From the NCBI RefSeq assembly GCF_007752935.1, contig NZ_CP036319.1, positions 2,914,001-2,978,000 on the forward strand: a stretch of 64,000 nt of DNA. The letters run 5' to 3'. Shown here one piece after another: positions 16,888 to 28,084 of this stretch. The position numbers and the translations under genes are program-made. Numbering within the stretch: position 1 is the first letter of the stretch; the number at the start of each line of letters is the position of its first letter. The DNA is from Crateriforma conspicua. Lineage in GTDB: Bacteria > Planctomycetota > Planctomycetia > Pirellulales > Pirellulaceae. The notes under the pieces are model-generated. The model did no database searches. It was not told the origin of the DNA and worked only from the letters and a program-made list of their open reading frames with translations.

Positions 16888-17532
16888 ATGGCTCGCATCT
16901 TGATCACGTCCGGTCCGACTCGACAATACATCGACCCGGTGCGTTATTTGACCAACGCATCCAGCGGTCGGATGGGCGCCGCGTTGGCATCTGCCGCGAT
17001 CGGCCTGGGCCACGACGTTGTCATCATCAGTGGGCCCGTCCAGGTCGAATATCCGCAGGCCGCCCGGGTCATTCCGGTACGGACCACCGATGAAATGCTG
17101 GATGCCGCGCAAAACGAATTCGCCCGCTGTGACGGCGCGATCGGTGCGGCGGCCCCCTGTGATTACATGCCGCGGGTGGTCAGCGAACAAAAGCTGTCCA
17201 AAACCGGCCACCCGATTCAATTGGAACTGGTCGAAACCCCGGACGTCGTCGCGACGCTGGGCCAGCAGAAACGTGACGACCAATGGGTCGTCGGCTTTGC
17301 TTTGGAAACGGAAGACCACCGGTTTCGCGCGACGGTGAAGCTGCAGAAGAAACACTGTGACTTGATCGTCAGCAACGGCCCCCAAGCAATCGACAGCCAG
17401 GAAAACGAAGTCGAATTGCTGGACGTCCACGGCGACGTGATCGCCGACATCCGCGGCAGCAAAGAAGTCGTTGCGGATGAATTGCTGCGGCACATCGATC
17501 AGCGTCTGGTCGTCGCGCGTTCGGGTGCTTGA
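16888..17532 (+). CDS. coaB: Phosphopantothenate-cysteine ligase (CoaB domain alone)
   Basis: This 214-aa protein matches the C-terminal CoaB half of the usual bifunctional CoaBC. ILITSGPTRQYIDPVRYLTN and ASSGRMGAALASAA open the nucleotide-binding fold, AAAPCDYMPR matches the AAVADY region, and FALETED and DLIVSNGP are the conserved later strands. CoaB couples cysteine to 4'-phosphopantothenate in cytosolic coenzyme A synthesis. The flavin-dependent decarboxylase CoaC is not attached and is not in the window, so it must be encoded elsewhere. ATG 16888 sits directly before the first strand; a TTG eight codons upstream is less likely. The key Asn of CoaB dimers is present in TNASSG. Confidence 0.88.
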   Translation: MARILITSGPTRQYIDPVRYLTNASSGRMGAALASAAIGLGHDVVIISGPVQVEYPQAARVIPVRTTDEMLDAAQNEFARCDGAIGAAAPCDYMPRVVSEQKLSKTGHPIQLELVETPDVVATLGQQKRDDQWVVGFALETEDHRFRATVKLQKKHCDLIVSNGPQAIDSQENEVELLDVHGDVIADIRGSKEVVADELLRHIDQRLVVARSGA

Positions 17533-17665
17533 CGCAACGCAATCGACCGATTGCCTTTGACGACCCACGCATCGGCGCCGCCCTACCGAAGGTCCCGGCC
17601 ATGGCGGTAGACTTCCGTCCCACGCCCCGCCGGCGCGATGCCAATTTCTTGATGACGCCCGTTTC

Positions 17666-18604
17666 ATGACGACACGTTCGATGACGAATTCCATGACGCC
17701 CGATCTGTCAGTTCAACTGGGGCGACTGAAGCTAGGCAATCCGATCATGGTTGCTTCCGGCACGTTCGGTTATGCCCGCGAGATGGAAAAAGTCGTCGAC
17801 CTGTCACTGCTGGGTGGCTTGTTGCCCAAGACGATCACCGCCGAACCAAGGATGGGCAATCCGCCCTGGCGAACGGTTGAAACGTCGGCCGGTCTGTTGA
17901 ACGCGATCGGGTTGGACAATGACGGCGTGGACGCGTTCATCCAGCATCACCTGCCCTACCTGCGACAGTTGCCGACCCCCGTGGTGGTCAGCATCGCCGG
18001 CCGGACACGCGACGATTTCGTTTCGCTGGCAGGGCGGATCGCCGAACAGGGTGGTGCCGCGGCGATCGAGCTGAATTTGTCGTGTCCCAATGTTTCCGGT
18101 GGTATTGATTTCGGTACCGATGCCGACAGTTGCCGGAAAGTCGTCGACCAGGTTCGACAGAATTGTGATCTGCCGATTTTGGCCAAGCTGACGCCGAACG
18201 TGACGCGGATCGCCGACATCGCGGCGGCGGCGGCCGATGGTGGGGCCGACGCGGTTTGTCTGATCAACACCGTGCTGGCGATGGCCGTCAACTGGCGTTC
18301 ACGTCGTCCCATCTTGGGCAACGGGATGGGCGGGCTGAGCGGTCCGGCCATCAAGCCGATTGCACTGCGATGCGTCCATCAAGTCCGACAAGCGGTGGAC
18401 ATTCCGATCATCGGGATTGGTGGCATCGCCAACATCGACGATGTAATGCAATTCTTGGTGACCGGTGCGTCGGCTGTTCAGATCGGTACGGCGAATTACT
18501 ACGACCCTCACGTCTCCACACGTCTGGTCGGCGAATTGCCCGAAGTGCTGCGTGCCGAAGGTGTGGATCGCATCACCGATTTGATCGGCACACTGAAAGT
18601 TTAA
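17666..18604 (+). CDS. pyrD: Dihydroorotate dehydrogenase (class 1)
   Basis: This 312-aa FMN enzyme oxidises dihydroorotate to orotate in pyrimidine synthesis. [20 protein letters not shown] begins the barrel, [14 protein letters not shown] is the substrate and FMN strand, [12 protein letters not shown] carries the conserved lysine, and [11 protein letters not shown] follows. [18 protein letters not shown] and [20 protein letters not shown] form the phosphate-binding end. The cysteine in NLSCPNV is the catalytic base of class 1 enzymes, so it is soluble rather than quinone-linked. A class 1B enzyme would need a PyrK partner, which is not adjacent. The stop is followed by a 399-base gap with nothing recognisable before the DUF1559 array. 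Confidence 0.94.
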   Translation: MTTRSMTNSMTPDLSVQLGRLKLGNPIMVASGTFGYAREMEKVVDLSLLGGLLPKTITAEPRMGNPPWRTVETSAGLLNAIGLDNDGVDAFIQHHLPYLRQLPTPVVVSIAGRTRDDFVSLAGRIAEQGGAAAIELNLSCPNVSGGIDFGTDADSCRKVVDQVRQNCDLPILAKLTPNVTRIADIAAAAADGGADAVCLINTVLAMAVNWRSRRPILGNGMGGLSGPAIKPIALRCVHQVRQAVDIPIIGIGGIANIDDVMQFLVTGASAVQIGTANYYDPHVSTRLVGELPEVLRAEGVDRITDLIGTLKV

Positions 18605-19003
18605 GCCCGGGGTATTGGTCTGGGCGTCTTCCCTCTCACCCGTCTTTTTCCGCGGCAGCTTGCCGCATGCCGGTGAGGTATCCACGCCGGTGTTTGCCGG
18701 AAAGATTCCCTCCGGTGCAAAGGCATGTCTTTTTGTGTGACAGGCGGATCTCCGGTGCGACGTCCTGTCACGTGCGACGATGTGGACAGTCATTTTGGGT
18801 CGTCTAGTGGCGTGGCATCCAACGCTGCAGATTTAGAATGGCGTTTCGGCTTTCGTGCGAGACCGCTTCAACGTTTCGCCACGGATGCAAGAAACGAAGT
18901 CGGCCGGACGGCAAGGTTGCGGTTGGGGGCACCGGCGGCGCGGACCAACGAAGCCGATTTGGTTCATTCCGTGTTCTGTTACTTTGAAATGGGAGATGTG
19001 ACC

Positions 19004-20182
19004 ATGCGAAACCCACGCAAGGCCTTCACACTCGTCGAATTGTTGGTCGTGATCGCGATTATCGGTGTCCTGGTCGGCTTGTTGCTTCCGGCGGTCCAGT
19101 CCGCTCGCGAAGCCGCACGTCGAATGTCGTGCAGCAACAACGCCAAACAACTGGGCTTGGCGCTGCACAACTATCACAGTGCGTTCAAGCAATTTCCCGC
19201 CCACCGCGCCGGTACGACCGGCCGCAAGGGTTACGGAATCAGCTGGGACAACATGAACGTGTACAGCAATGACACGCACAATTTCCGGCGTCTCAGCATG
19301 CTGGTTGCCCTGACGCCGTTCTTGGAACAACAACCCTTGTGGGACACGATCAGCAATCCCGTCTCGGTGCAGTACAACGGCAACGCGGCACCCAATGGGG
19401 CTTATCCGTCGATGGGCCCCGTTCCCTGGAAAGGGCAATACACGCCTTGGCGGACGCTGGTTTCGGCGCTGCAGTGCCCCAGCGACGCGGGGCCGCCGGT
19501 GACCACCGGGACGACCAACTATGGTGCCTGCATCGGCGATTGCGTGCGAGCGTTGGGATGGGGAAACCCGCCCAAGGAAATCAAACGTGGGTTGTTCCTG
19601 AGCGCCACGGTCACGCGATTCCGTGACATCGTCGACGGAACCGCCAACACGATGGCCATGGCGGAGATCACCAACAGCCTGGGCGACCGTGGGATCAGTG
19701 GTGGCGGCGCCTATGACATCGGCGGCGACATTAACTTGAGCCCGCGAGAGTGCCTGGATACGGCCGATCCGCTGCGTCCGAAGTTCTACGCACCCGGCGT
19801 GTTGCTGTTGGGCTACAGCGGCAACCTTGGCAAATGGGGCGACGCCGGTCGCGGCAATCGATGGTGTGACGGCGGCGGCAACTTTGCCACGTTCAACGCC
19901 ATCTTGCCGCCCAACAGCCCCACCTGTTCCCGCGACGGCGGCGATGCCGGCGATGGGATCTGGAGTGCCGGCAGCTATCACCCCGGTGGTTGCCACATCG
20001 TGATGGGCGACGGATCGGTGCATTTCGTCAGCGAAGCGGTCGATGCCGGTGATCCCTCGATTCCCGCCGTCGGGCAGAATGGCTGGAACGGTTCGCTGGC
20101 CGGCAGCCCCAGTCCCTACGGCATTTGGGGAGCATTAGGGACGATCAACGGTCGCGAACAGATCGATATGGATGAACTGTAG
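19004..20182 (+). CDS. DUF1559 pseudopilin-like protein, array member 1
   Basis: This 392-aa protein starts [19 protein letters not shown], a prepilin-type leader, N-methylation site and hydrophobic helix. It ends with an H-x9-DG motif (HPGGCHIVMGDG, about residue 325-336). The family is exported and processed like a pilin; the function of the planctomycete expansion is unknown. It is the most divergent of the thirteen: the leader has Ala, not Gly, before FTLVE; the segment after [11 protein letters not shown] is GISWDNMNVYSNDTHNFRR; the helix reads LVALTPFLEQ; and the end is NGREQIDMDEL rather than the [11 protein letters not shown] usual elsewhere. ATG 19004 follows GGGAG by seven bases; an upstream in-frame extension to 18725 lacks coding character. 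Confidence 0.9.
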   Translation: MRNPRKAFTLVELLVVIAIIGVLVGLLLPAVQSAREAARRMSCSNNAKQLGLALHNYHSAFKQFPAHRAGTTGRKGYGISWDNMNVYSNDTHNFRRLSMLVALTPFLEQQPLWDTISNPVSVQYNGNAAPNGAYPSMGPVPWKGQYTPWRTLVSALQCPSDAGPPVTTGTTNYGACIGDCVRALGWGNPPKEIKRGLFLSATVTRFRDIVDGTANTMAMAEITNSLGDRGISGGGAYDIGGDINLSPRECLDTADPLRPKFYAPGVLLLGYSGNLGKWGDAGRGNRWCDGGGNFATFNAILPPNSPTCSRDGGDAGDGIWSAGSYHPGGCHIVMGDGSVHFVSEAVDAGDPSIPAVGQNGWNGSLAGSPSPYGIWGALGTINGREQIDMDEL

Positions 20183-20211
20183 AGCCCTGTTCAGCCCTAA
20201 ACGAAGCGCAG

Positions 20212-20247
20212 CCGTGGCCCGGATGGAAATCCGGGCCGCGGTTTTTT
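20212..20247 (+). terminator. Rho-independent terminator after array member 1
   Basis: The stem pairs CCGTGGCCCGGAT with ATCCGGGCCGCGG around a short loop, followed by TTTTTT. The rest of the 593-base gap up to member 2 holds no gene; I see only the GGAG ribosome binding site before ATG 20776. Confidence 0.85.
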
Positions 20248-20775
20248 CGTTTGGTAAACACACCGACATGGTCGTCGCCGCCGGAACGTCGATTTCGGTC
20301 CAGATTGGGGGCGCATCGGGACCTTTCCGGTGGGGATACCGAGTCGGCAACACCCGAAAAACCGGAAAGGTTCGACGTTAAAGCCGAAAATCAGAGAAAA
20401 AATCGAAAAACTTCTGTCTTGCTAACCACCCGTTGGGGCTGGTTTTTTTGAGCGTGGCGTGGTCGCGCCATCCGCATGGCCACTCGGAGCAGTCTTCATA
20501 ATGCGACTTCGGGCACCGTTACGGGTGGTTGTTCGAACAACTCAGTCATCGAAAGTTGGTTTCGCGGAAAATCCTTGTCAACCCGTCGGATGTCGAAAAA
20601 TCCTTGGTTTTCCCGCGTTTTACCGATAGCATGCGACATTAGACCGCCGCTGCGGGGCCGATTTTAACCTTCATTGTCAGGTTTCGCCCGACGGTCAGCT
20701 TGTCGAACCGGATCTCGCCTTGTCTTTCGAGATCCACGTTAATGGTTTTCTTTTTTGCGTTATCGGAGCGTACAC

Positions 20776-21972
20776 ATGCGTCAAAAACGTGCGGGCTTCA
20801 CGCTCGTGGAGCTGTTGGTCGTGATCGCGATCATCGGCGTCCTTGTCGGACTTCTTCTTCCCGCGGTTCAGTCGGCTCGCGAAGCCGCCCGCCGCATGTC
20901 GTGCAGCAACAACGCCAAGCAGATCGGCTTGGCGCTGCACAACTATCACAGTGCTTTCAAGCAGTTCCCCGTTCACCGTGCCGGTACGACGGGCCGCAAG
21001 GGCTACAACGCGAACTGGAACCAGATGACCAGTGCCGACGATGCCGCCGGTGGTGGACGTAACTTCCACAACTTCCGCCGCTTGAGCATCTTGGTCGGCC
21101 TGCTGCCGTTCATGGAGCAACAGCCGCTGTGGGATACGATCAGCAACCCGGTCAGCGTCCAGTTCAACGGCAACGCGGCCCCCGGCGGTGCATACCCCGC
21201 GATGGGCCCGACGCCTTGGAAAGGCCAGTACACCCCGTGGCGCACGATGGTTTCGTCGTTCAACTGTCCCAGCGACAGCGGCCCGGCGACCACCTACGGC
21301 ACGACCAACTACGGTGCTTGTATGGGTGACGGCATCCGCGGTCTGGGATGGGCCAACGTGCCGAAGGAAGTCAAGCGTGGGATGTTCATGGGTGCGACGG
21401 TGACCCGTTTCCGCGACGTTGTTGATGGAACGGCGAATACGATGGCTTTGGCGGAAGTCACCAACAGCCTGGGTGACCGAGGCGTCAGCGGCGGTGGTGC
21501 CTATGACATCGGTGGCGATATCAACCTGAGCCCGCAAGAGTGCTTGGACACGATCGACCCGCTGCGTCCCAAGTTTTACGCTCCCGGCGTGTTGCTGTTC
21601 GGTTACAGCGGCAGCCTTGGAAAGTGGGGCGGATCGGGCCGCGGATCACGTTGGACCGATGGTGGCGGTAACTTCGCCAGCTTCAACGCGATTTTGCCGC
21701 CCAACAGCCCGTCTTGCTCACGTGGTGGCGGTGACGCCGGCGACGGAATTTGGGCGGCCGGCAGTTATCACCCCGGTGGCTGTCACGTCGTGATGGGTGA
21801 CGGTTCGGTCCACTTCGTCAGCGAAGCGATCGACGCCGGTGACCCGACGATTGCCGCGGTCGGCCGTCCCCAGTGGAACGGTTCACCCGCCGGCAGCCCC
21901 AGCCCCTACGGCATCTGGGGCGGCTTGGGAACGACCAACGGTCGCGAACAAGTCAGCATCGACGACCTGTAA
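20776..21972 (+). CDS. DUF1559 pseudopilin-like protein, array member 2
   Basis: This 398-aa protein has the leader MRQKRAG, cut before [12 protein letters not shown]. The first 45 codons are nearly identical in DNA to members 3, 6 and 9. The variable patch is of the long ADD class: [17 protein letters not shown], then RNFHNFRR. Downstream come [19 protein letters not shown], the module [17 protein letters not shown] shared with member 3, and the H-x9-DG motif [12 protein letters not shown]. It ends [14 protein letters not shown] 20776 follows GGAG; an upstream ATG seven codons earlier lacks a leader-like sequence. The Gly at the expected prepilin peptidase site is intact. Confidence 0.93.
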   Translation: MRQKRAGFTLVELLVVIAIIGVLVGLLLPAVQSAREAARRMSCSNNAKQIGLALHNYHSAFKQFPVHRAGTTGRKGYNANWNQMTSADDAAGGGRNFHNFRRLSILVGLLPFMEQQPLWDTISNPVSVQFNGNAAPGGAYPAMGPTPWKGQYTPWRTMVSSFNCPSDSGPATTYGTTNYGACMGDGIRGLGWANVPKEVKRGMFMGATVTRFRDVVDGTANTMALAEVTNSLGDRGVSGGGAYDIGGDINLSPQECLDTIDPLRPKFYAPGVLLFGYSGSLGKWGGSGRGSRWTDGGGNFASFNAILPPNSPSCSRGGGDAGDGIWAAGSYHPGGCHVVMGDGSVHFVSEAIDAGDPTIAAVGRPQWNGSPAGSPSPYGIWGGLGTTNGREQVSIDDL

Positions 21973-22028
21973 TCGACACGGTGCAGCCTGGTTGGCTGCC
22001 GACCGTTGATTCAGATGCAACGCATGGA

Positions 22029-22066
22029 CGGTTGCCCCGGAACGTCACCGGGGCGACCGTTTTTTT
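22029..22066 (+). terminator. Rho-independent terminator after array member 2
   Basis: CGGTTGCCCCGG pairs with CCGGGGCGACCG, followed by a run of seven T. The rest of the 641-base gap to member 3 contains short open frames only and nothing I can name. Confidence 0.88.
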
Positions 22067-22613
22067 GGGCCTCCTGATCACCGGTCAATCGGAGTGCCGG
22101 GGCATTGCGGTTCCAGGCGATCGGATTGGCCGGTTCCTGGCGGATTTGACGTCTCGGTCATTCCGTATGGTCTGGAAATGCCGCCGCGGAATACCTCATC
22201 AGGGTGGCTTCTCTGCTCAACGACCGCAACGCGACGCAAACGGTTCGGAAAATTTCCAGATTTTTTCCAAGAAATGTCGACGTGGACAAGTTTGCACTTG
22301 CCCGCTTTGTTTGGGTGCTCATCGAAAGAGCGACACTTTCACTCTGAAGAAACGCACCGCCTCGCTGATGCGCCTCATGAGCGTCAAATTGTCATGCGAC
22401 ACCCCGCCGCATGGGTGCGGCGATCGAAAGGGGTAATAGGCCGGCGGGATCTGAAGCTTTCATTAACGCGTCTAGTTGCTAGAAAGCATCGTTAGCAGGC
22501 CGTGCGGGGAATCAATCCGCCATTGCGGGTTCCCGAAGGCCTCTTTCGTCTTTTTCCGTTTGGATCGCCGTCATTGGTGGTCCGGTCATTTCTCTTTGGT
22601 TGGGAGCGCATTT

Positions 22614-23810
22614 ATGCGTCAAAAACGTGCGGGCTTCACGCTCGTGGAATTGTTGGTCGTGATCGCGATCATCGGCGTCCTTGTCGGACTTCTTCTTCCC
22701 GCGGTTCAGTCGGCTCGTGAAGCCGCCCGCCGCATGTCGTGCAGTAACAATGCCAAGCAAATCGGCCTGGCTCTGCACAACTATCACAGTGCTTTCAAGG
22801 GGTTCCCCGCCCACCGTGCCGGTACCACCGGTCGCAAGGGTTACAACGTCGGTTGGAACGACATGGTCGCCGCGGACGATGCCGCCGGCGGTGGTCGAAA
22901 TTTCCACAACTTCAATCGCTTGAGCATCTTGGTCGGCCTGCTGCCGTTCCTGGAGCAACAGCCGCTGTGGGACACGATCAGCAACCCCGTCGCCACCCAG
23001 TTCAACGGCAATGCCGCGCCCGGTGGCGGATATCCCGCCATGGGCCCGACGCCCTGGAAGGGCCAGTACACCCCGTGGCGTACCATGGTTTCCGCGTTCA
23101 ACTGTCCCAGCGACAGCGGCCCGGCGACCACCTACGGCACGACGAACTATGGTGCCTGCATGGGTGACGCCGTGCGTGCGTTGGGTTGGTCCAACCCGCC
23201 GAAAGAAATCAAGCGTGGGATGTTCTTGGCCGGTAACGCCACCCGTTTCCGCGACGTCGTTGACGGGACGGCCAACACCATGGCCCTGGCGGAAGTCACC
23301 AACAGCCTGGGCGACCGTGGCGTCAGCGGTGGTGGTGCCTATGACATTGGCGGCGACATCAACCTGAACCCGCGAGAGTGCTTGGACACGATCGACCCGC
23401 TGCGTCCGAAGTTTTACGCTCCCGGCGTGTTGCTGTTCGGTTACAGCGGCAGCCTTGGGAAGTGGGGCGGATCGGGACGTGGTTCACGATGGATGGATGG
23501 TGGCGGTAACTTCGCCAGCTTCACCGCAGTCCTTCCGCCCAACAGCCCGACCTGTTCACGCGGTGGCGGTGACGCCGGTGACGGAATCTGGTCGGCCGGC
23601 AGTTATCACCCCGGTGGCTGTCACGTCGTGATGGGTGACGGTTCGGTCCACTTCGTCAGTGAAGCGATCGATGCCGGTGACCCGACCATTGCCGCGGTTG
23701 GCCAACCCAACTGGAACGGTTCGCCCGCCGGTAGCCCCAGCCCCTACGGCATCTGGGGCGGCTTGGGAACGACCAACGGTCGTGAACAAGTCAGCGTCGA
23801 CGACCTGTAA
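22614..23810 (+). CDS. DUF1559 pseudopilin-like protein, array member 3
   Basis: This 398-aa protein is the closest relative of member 2. The leader is MRQKRAG, cut before FTLVELL. The variable patch [17 protein letters not shown] plus RNFHNFNR belongs to the long ADD class. It shares [11 protein letters not shown] and [17 protein letters not shown] with member 2, but differs by [11 protein letters not shown] (AFKQFP in the others) and by [19 protein letters not shown]. The H-x9-DG motif is [12 protein letters not shown] and the end is [14 protein letters not shown] 22614 follows GGGAG by seven bases; the open frame continues upstream to 22476 without coding character. Its high similarity to member 2 suggests a recent tandem duplication or conversion. 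Confidence 0.93.
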   Translation: MRQKRAGFTLVELLVVIAIIGVLVGLLLPAVQSAREAARRMSCSNNAKQIGLALHNYHSAFKGFPAHRAGTTGRKGYNVGWNDMVAADDAAGGGRNFHNFNRLSILVGLLPFLEQQPLWDTISNPVATQFNGNAAPGGGYPAMGPTPWKGQYTPWRTMVSAFNCPSDSGPATTYGTTNYGACMGDAVRALGWSNPPKEIKRGMFLAGNATRFRDVVDGTANTMALAEVTNSLGDRGVSGGGAYDIGGDINLNPRECLDTIDPLRPKFYAPGVLLFGYSGSLGKWGGSGRGSRWMDGGGNFASFTAVLPPNSPTCSRGGGDAGDGIWSAGSYHPGGCHVVMGDGSVHFVSEAIDAGDPTIAAVGQPNWNGSPAGSPSPYGIWGGLGTTNGREQVSVDDL

Positions 23811-23856
23811 TCGACACGCGGCCAGTGTCCGCTGGCCGCCATCATTGAATCTTCGA

Positions 23857-23895
23857 AACGCCGGCGATTGCGAAAGCGATCGCCGGCGTTTTTTT
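23857..23895 (+). terminator. Rho-independent terminator after array member 3
   Basis: AACGCCGGCGAT pairs with ATCGCCGGCGTT around TGCGAAAGCG, followed by a T run. The CGCCGGCGAT stem is shared by members 3 to 6. The other ~620 bases of the gap to member 4 show no gene. Confidence 0.9.
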
Positions 23896-24515
23896 GATGT
23901 AGGGCCGAACCAGACGGACGGGACCGACGGGTTCGGCCGGTGCCGTTTCGTGCACGCTGCAATCAGGGCTCTCGCCGCGGATCACGGCGCGGCAAGCAGA
24001 TTGTGGTGGCGATTCAACACGTCGGCTGACGGAATCGACGAGCGGATAGGATTGCGCGTTTTGCGGGGCATTTCGAACGTCGCGGGCTCGCTGACCTACC
24101 GAATTGGCGAGTGGCGGGCGCGATGTGTCGAACGAGGGTTCACATTTGTCCGCAAAATACAGCAATGTTAATGATAAACCTTCGGGCTTTGAGGGGCTGA
24201 GATGTGTGCGTCGGTGTGGTTGATTGGCGCGTTTGGTTGTAGTGCAAGAACACAATGAGCGTGGCGCTGGGGCGTGGGTGCTTGAGATGAGCGTCCAGGG
24301 GTGATGGGGTGTGAATCTTCCCTACGCGGTCGTGTAGGGGCGAGCTTTTACTTCTGACGAAAGATCATTAGTGTTCTCTTGGCTGCTGATGAAGCGGACG
24401 GCTGTGATTGCGATGCGGCCGGTGCTTTCGCGCAACGGCATCTTTGCGCTCAGGCATACGCGTGCGGCCTGATCTTGCTCCTGCTCTTTCTCTTATCGTT
24501 CGGAGTGATTCTCGT

Positions 24516-25694
24516 ATGCGCACAAAACGTGCTGGCTTCACATTGGTGGAGCTGTTGGTCGTGATCGCGATCATTGGTGTCCTGGTTGGACTTCTTCTTC
24601 CCGCGGTTCAGTCGGCTCGCGAAGCCGCCCGCCGCATGTCGTGCAGCAATAATGCCAAGCAAATCGGCTTGGCGCTGCACAACTATCACAGTGCATTCAA
24701 GCAGTTTCCGGTCCACCGCGCGGGTACGACGGGACTGAAGGGGTACAATATTGCAGGCGGGGATATGCCCCCTGCTAATCAGGACAATTGCAACCGGCGG
24801 CGTCTGAGTATGCTGGTGGGATTGCTACCATTCCTTGAGCAGCAGCCCTTGTGGGACACCATTAGCAACCCGGTCGCCACCCAGTTCAATGGCAATGCGG
24901 CGCCGAACGGCGCGTACCCCGCAATGGGACCCACCCCTTGGCGTACCCAGTACACGGCTTGGCGAACAATGGTTTCGGCGTTGCAGTGCCCCAGCGACTC
25001 GGGCCCGGCGGTAACGACTGGCACAACGAACTATGGCGCCTGTATCGGTGACACCATTCGCGGTTTTGGCTGGACGAATCCGCCGAAAGAAATCAAGCGT
25101 GGGATGTTCATGGGCGTCACCGTGACAAGGTTCCGTGACGTGGTCGATGGCACAGCCAACACCATGGCATTAGCGGAGGTCACGAACAGCCTAGGAGATC
25201 GTGGCGTAAGTGGTGGTGGTGCCTACGACATCGGTGGCGATATCAACCTGAGTCCGCGAGAGTGCTTGGATACGATCGATCCGCTGCGGCCGAAGTTCTA
25301 CGCACCGGGTGTCATGCTATTTGGCTACAGCGGAAATTTGGGCAAGTGGGGGAATGCCGGACGCGGCAACCGTTGGGCGGATGGCGGTAGCAATTTTGGG
25401 ACTTTCAACTCGGTGCTTCCGCCCAACAGCCCGACTTGCTCACGTGGTGGCGGTGACGCCGGTGACGGTATCTGGTCGGCCGGCAGTTATCACCCCGGTG
25501 GCTGTCACGTCGTGATGGGTGACGGTTCGGTCCACTTCGTCAGCGAAGCGATCGATGCCGGTGACCCAACGATCGCCGCGGTTGGCCGTCCCCAGTGGAA
25601 CGGTTCACCCGCCGGTAGCCCCAGTCCCTACGGCATCTGGGGCGGCTTGGGAACAACGAACGGTCGCGAACAAGTCAGTGTTGACGACATCTAG
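24516..25694 (+). CDS. DUF1559 pseudopilin-like protein, array member 4
   Basis: This 392-aa protein has the leader MRTKRAG, cut before FTLVELL. Its patch is unlike any other in the array: [19 protein letters not shown], followed by [10 protein letters not shown]. In this middle part codons end in A or T more often than in the neighbours, while the first 45 codons and the last third match them closely, so the centre may have a different history. It carries [16 protein letters not shown] where most have GQYTPWRT, and [15 protein letters not shown]. The H-x9-DG motif is [12 protein letters not shown] and the end is [14 protein letters not shown] 24516 lies ten bases after GGAG. Confidence 0.92.
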   Translation: MRTKRAGFTLVELLVVIAIIGVLVGLLLPAVQSAREAARRMSCSNNAKQIGLALHNYHSAFKQFPVHRAGTTGLKGYNIAGGDMPPANQDNCNRRRLSMLVGLLPFLEQQPLWDTISNPVATQFNGNAAPNGAYPAMGPTPWRTQYTAWRTMVSALQCPSDSGPAVTTGTTNYGACIGDTIRGFGWTNPPKEIKRGMFMGVTVTRFRDVVDGTANTMALAEVTNSLGDRGVSGGGAYDIGGDINLSPRECLDTIDPLRPKFYAPGVMLFGYSGNLGKWGNAGRGNRWADGGSNFGTFNSVLPPNSPTCSRGGGDAGDGIWSAGSYHPGGCHVVMGDGSVHFVSEAIDAGDPTIAAVGRPQWNGSPAGSPSPYGIWGGLGTTNGREQVSVDDI

Positions 25695-25741
25695 TTGGCG
25701 CTCGATTCAGATCGAGACCCACCGTCACGATTCTTTAGCTG

Positions 25742-25778
25742 CAGCGCCGGCCTCGCTCACGCGATCGCCGGCGTTTTT
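25742..25778 (+). terminator. Rho-independent terminator after array member 4
   Basis: A GC-rich stem (AGCGCCGGC against TCGCCGGCGT) is followed by TTTTTCATGCGC, a tail repeated after members 6 and 7. The rest of the 589-base gap contains the candidate promoter of member 5. Confidence 0.8.
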
Positions 25779-26083
25779 CATGCGCTTGGCCGGCTGTCTG
25801 GGGCGTGGATCCCCGCATTGTCGTGGCACTATCCTCCAAGAATCCGGCACGTTTGTGCTTGTCGTCCTGTCGTGTTCGATGGGTTTCGAAAATTCCAGCG
25901 GAAACGACGGAAAAGTTTTGGTCGAATCGGACACCGTGTCGTCCGCCTGGCGAATCACGTGTTCCCGGCACTGTCTTGCAATAAAACCCCGCAATTCGCC
26001 TGCTGAATCGTTATCGACCGCCGTTACAACGGGCGCGATTTTGAAGTGCCAGGCGATCGGGCGATGCGAAATCTGAGCGTGCG

Positions 26084-26112
26084 TTGGCTCAGAAATGTCG
26101 TGGCAATATAAG
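26084..26112 (+). promoter_or_regulatory. Candidate promoter for array member 5
   Basis: TTGGCT (26084-26089) and TATAAG (26107-26112) are spaced by 17 bases, leaving a leader of about 165 bases before ATG 26284. This is a visual sigma-70-like match. Confidence 0.4.
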
Positions 26113-26283
26113 GCTTGTTCGCTATCCCTGTTACAGGCACGCGAGTGCAAGTTTTATCAGTCTTTGGGTTTTGAGATTCTCCGGCAGCGGCCTTCAGCGT
26201 TGCGACGACGGGCGGCCGGAGATCGACGACCGAGGGCGAAATTCCCTTCTTCTTCTCAGTCTTCGTTTCGGGAGTGTTGATCC

Positions 26284-27450
26284 ATGAAAAGACAACGCGC
26301 AGCTTTCACGCTGGTCGAGCTGTTGGTCGTGATCGCGATCATCGGCGTCCTAGTCGGCCTACTTCTTCCCGCGGTTCAGTCGGCTCGTGAAGCCGCCCGC
26401 CGGATGTCATGCAGCAACAACGCCAAGCAAATCGGCCTGGCCCTGCACAACTATCACAGTGCTTTCAAGCAGTTTCCCATCAACTTGGGCGGCACCACCG
26501 GCAAAAAGGGCTATCAGGGGGCCTTGGTCGGAAACGCCCAGCAGAGCAATCGTCGCCGATTGAGCATGCGGGTCGGCCTGTTGCCGTTCCTGGAGCAACA
26601 ACCGCTGTGGGACACCGTCAGCAATCCGGTCACGTTGCAATTCAACGGTAACGCGGCACCCAACGGCGCGTACCCTTCGATGGGACCGACACCGTGGCAG
26701 GGCCAGTACACATCGTGGCGGACCATGGTTTCGGCGTTCAACTGTCCCAGCGACAGTGGCCCGCCGGTCACCACGGGAACCGCCAACTACGCCGCCGTCG
26801 TCGGTGATTGCGTCCGTGCGTTGGCATCGGGTAACCCGCCGAAGGAAATCAAGCGTGGCATGTTCCTGGTCGGTACCGCGACCAAATTCCGCGACGTCGT
26901 TGACGGAACAGCCAACACGATTGCGTTGGCCGAAATCACCAACAGCCTGGGTGACCGTGGCATCAGCGGCGGTGGTGCCTACGACATCGGTGGCGACATC
27001 AACCTGGCCCCGCGCGAATGCTTAGACACGGCCGATCCGTTGCGACCCAAGTTTTATGCCCCGGGCGTGCTGCTTTTCGGTTACAGCGGCAGCCTTGGCA
27101 AGTGGGGTAACTCGGGTCGCGGCAATCGCTGGGCCGATGGTGGTGGTAACCACGGAATGGTCAACACCGTGTTGCCGCCCAACAGCCCCACCTGTGCTCG
27201 TGCCGGTTGGGATGCCGGTGACGGAATCTGGTCGGCAGGCAGCTATCACCCCGGTGGATGTCACGTCGTGATGGGTGACGGTTCGGTCCACTTCGTCAGC
27301 GAAGCGATCGACGCCGGCAGCCCCGACACCCCTGCCGTCGGCCGTCCGCAATGGAATGGTTCGCCGGCCGGCAGCCCCAGCCCGTACGGCGTTTGGGGTG
27401 GCTTGGGGACGACCAACGGTCGCGAACAGGTCAGCATCGACGACGCTTGA
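26284..27450 (+). CDS. DUF1559 pseudopilin-like protein, array member 5
   Basis: At 388 aa it is one of the two shortest members. The leader MKRQRAA places Ala at the residue before FTLVELL, where most members have Gly. The conserved HRAGTTG is replaced by [12 protein letters not shown], and the patch is QGALVGNAQQSNRRR, followed by LSMRVGLLPF. It also differs at GTANYAAVVGDCVRALASGN and [20 protein letters not shown]. The H-x9-DG motif [12 protein letters not shown] is intact and the end is [11 protein letters not shown], unique in the array. ATG 26284 follows GGGAG by ten bases. A candidate promoter lies at 26084-26112. Confidence 0.93.
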   Translation: MKRQRAAFTLVELLVVIAIIGVLVGLLLPAVQSAREAARRMSCSNNAKQIGLALHNYHSAFKQFPINLGGTTGKKGYQGALVGNAQQSNRRRLSMRVGLLPFLEQQPLWDTVSNPVTLQFNGNAAPNGAYPSMGPTPWQGQYTSWRTMVSAFNCPSDSGPPVTTGTANYAAVVGDCVRALASGNPPKEIKRGMFLVGTATKFRDVVDGTANTIALAEITNSLGDRGISGGGAYDIGGDINLAPRECLDTADPLRPKFYAPGVLLFGYSGSLGKWGNSGRGNRWADGGGNHGMVNTVLPPNSPTCARAGWDAGDGIWSAGSYHPGGCHVVMGDGSVHFVSEAIDAGSPDTPAVGRPQWNGSPAGSPSPYGVWGGLGTTNGREQVSIDDA

Positions 27451-27500
27451 TCGTCAGCCGAATCAGCCAACGTAGGCTGAACACCAGTCGAGTCAACGCC

Positions 27501-27538
27501 ACGCCGGCGGTCGCACTTCTGCGGTCGCCGGCGTTTTT
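27501..27538 (+). terminator. Rho-independent terminator after array member 5
   Basis: ACGCCGGCGGTCGCA pairs with TGCGGTCGCCGGCGT around CTTC, followed by TTTTT. The rest of the 634-base gap to member 6 contains no gene or repeat I recognise. Confidence 0.88.
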
Positions 27539-28084
27539 GTTGTCAGGCACTCGATCGTTGGGGGACGGCCCCCTACCAAGGTGACTGCGTGAGGATGTTC
27601 ACCGAAAGCATTTGCTTCAGCACTTGCGGGTTGACTCATGCTCCACCTGAGAGGGGCTGGCGTTGCTCAAAGTGAGCATCCCTGTTTCCAGGTCGAACAA
27701 AAAAATCTGAAAATTCTCAGAAATCTCGCAGTTCGTTCGTTGGGTGACAGGTGTGAGCCTTTGGGGCGGTTGAGACACTCGTATTGAGCGAATCGGCGGC
27801 GTCGTCTTCAGAGAGGGGATTCGGGGGGGGATGCAAAGTTAGCGGTTGATCGTCACGCGACGGCGTGTCGCAGTGTGTTCGTGGACGCCCGTATTGGGAT
27901 CGTTCTGGTGGCATGAGGCTTCCTTTCACGCATTGGGTAGATAGAAAGTCAACAGTGTGAAACCGATGCCGGGCATTTGTCAGCTTTGGCGACCGCCCGT
28001 TGAGGCCCGATTTCACAGTCTTTCTCAGGGTCCGCTTCATTTTTCCCGTCGGACCGATTGTTTCCCACTCCGGAGTGAACTTCT

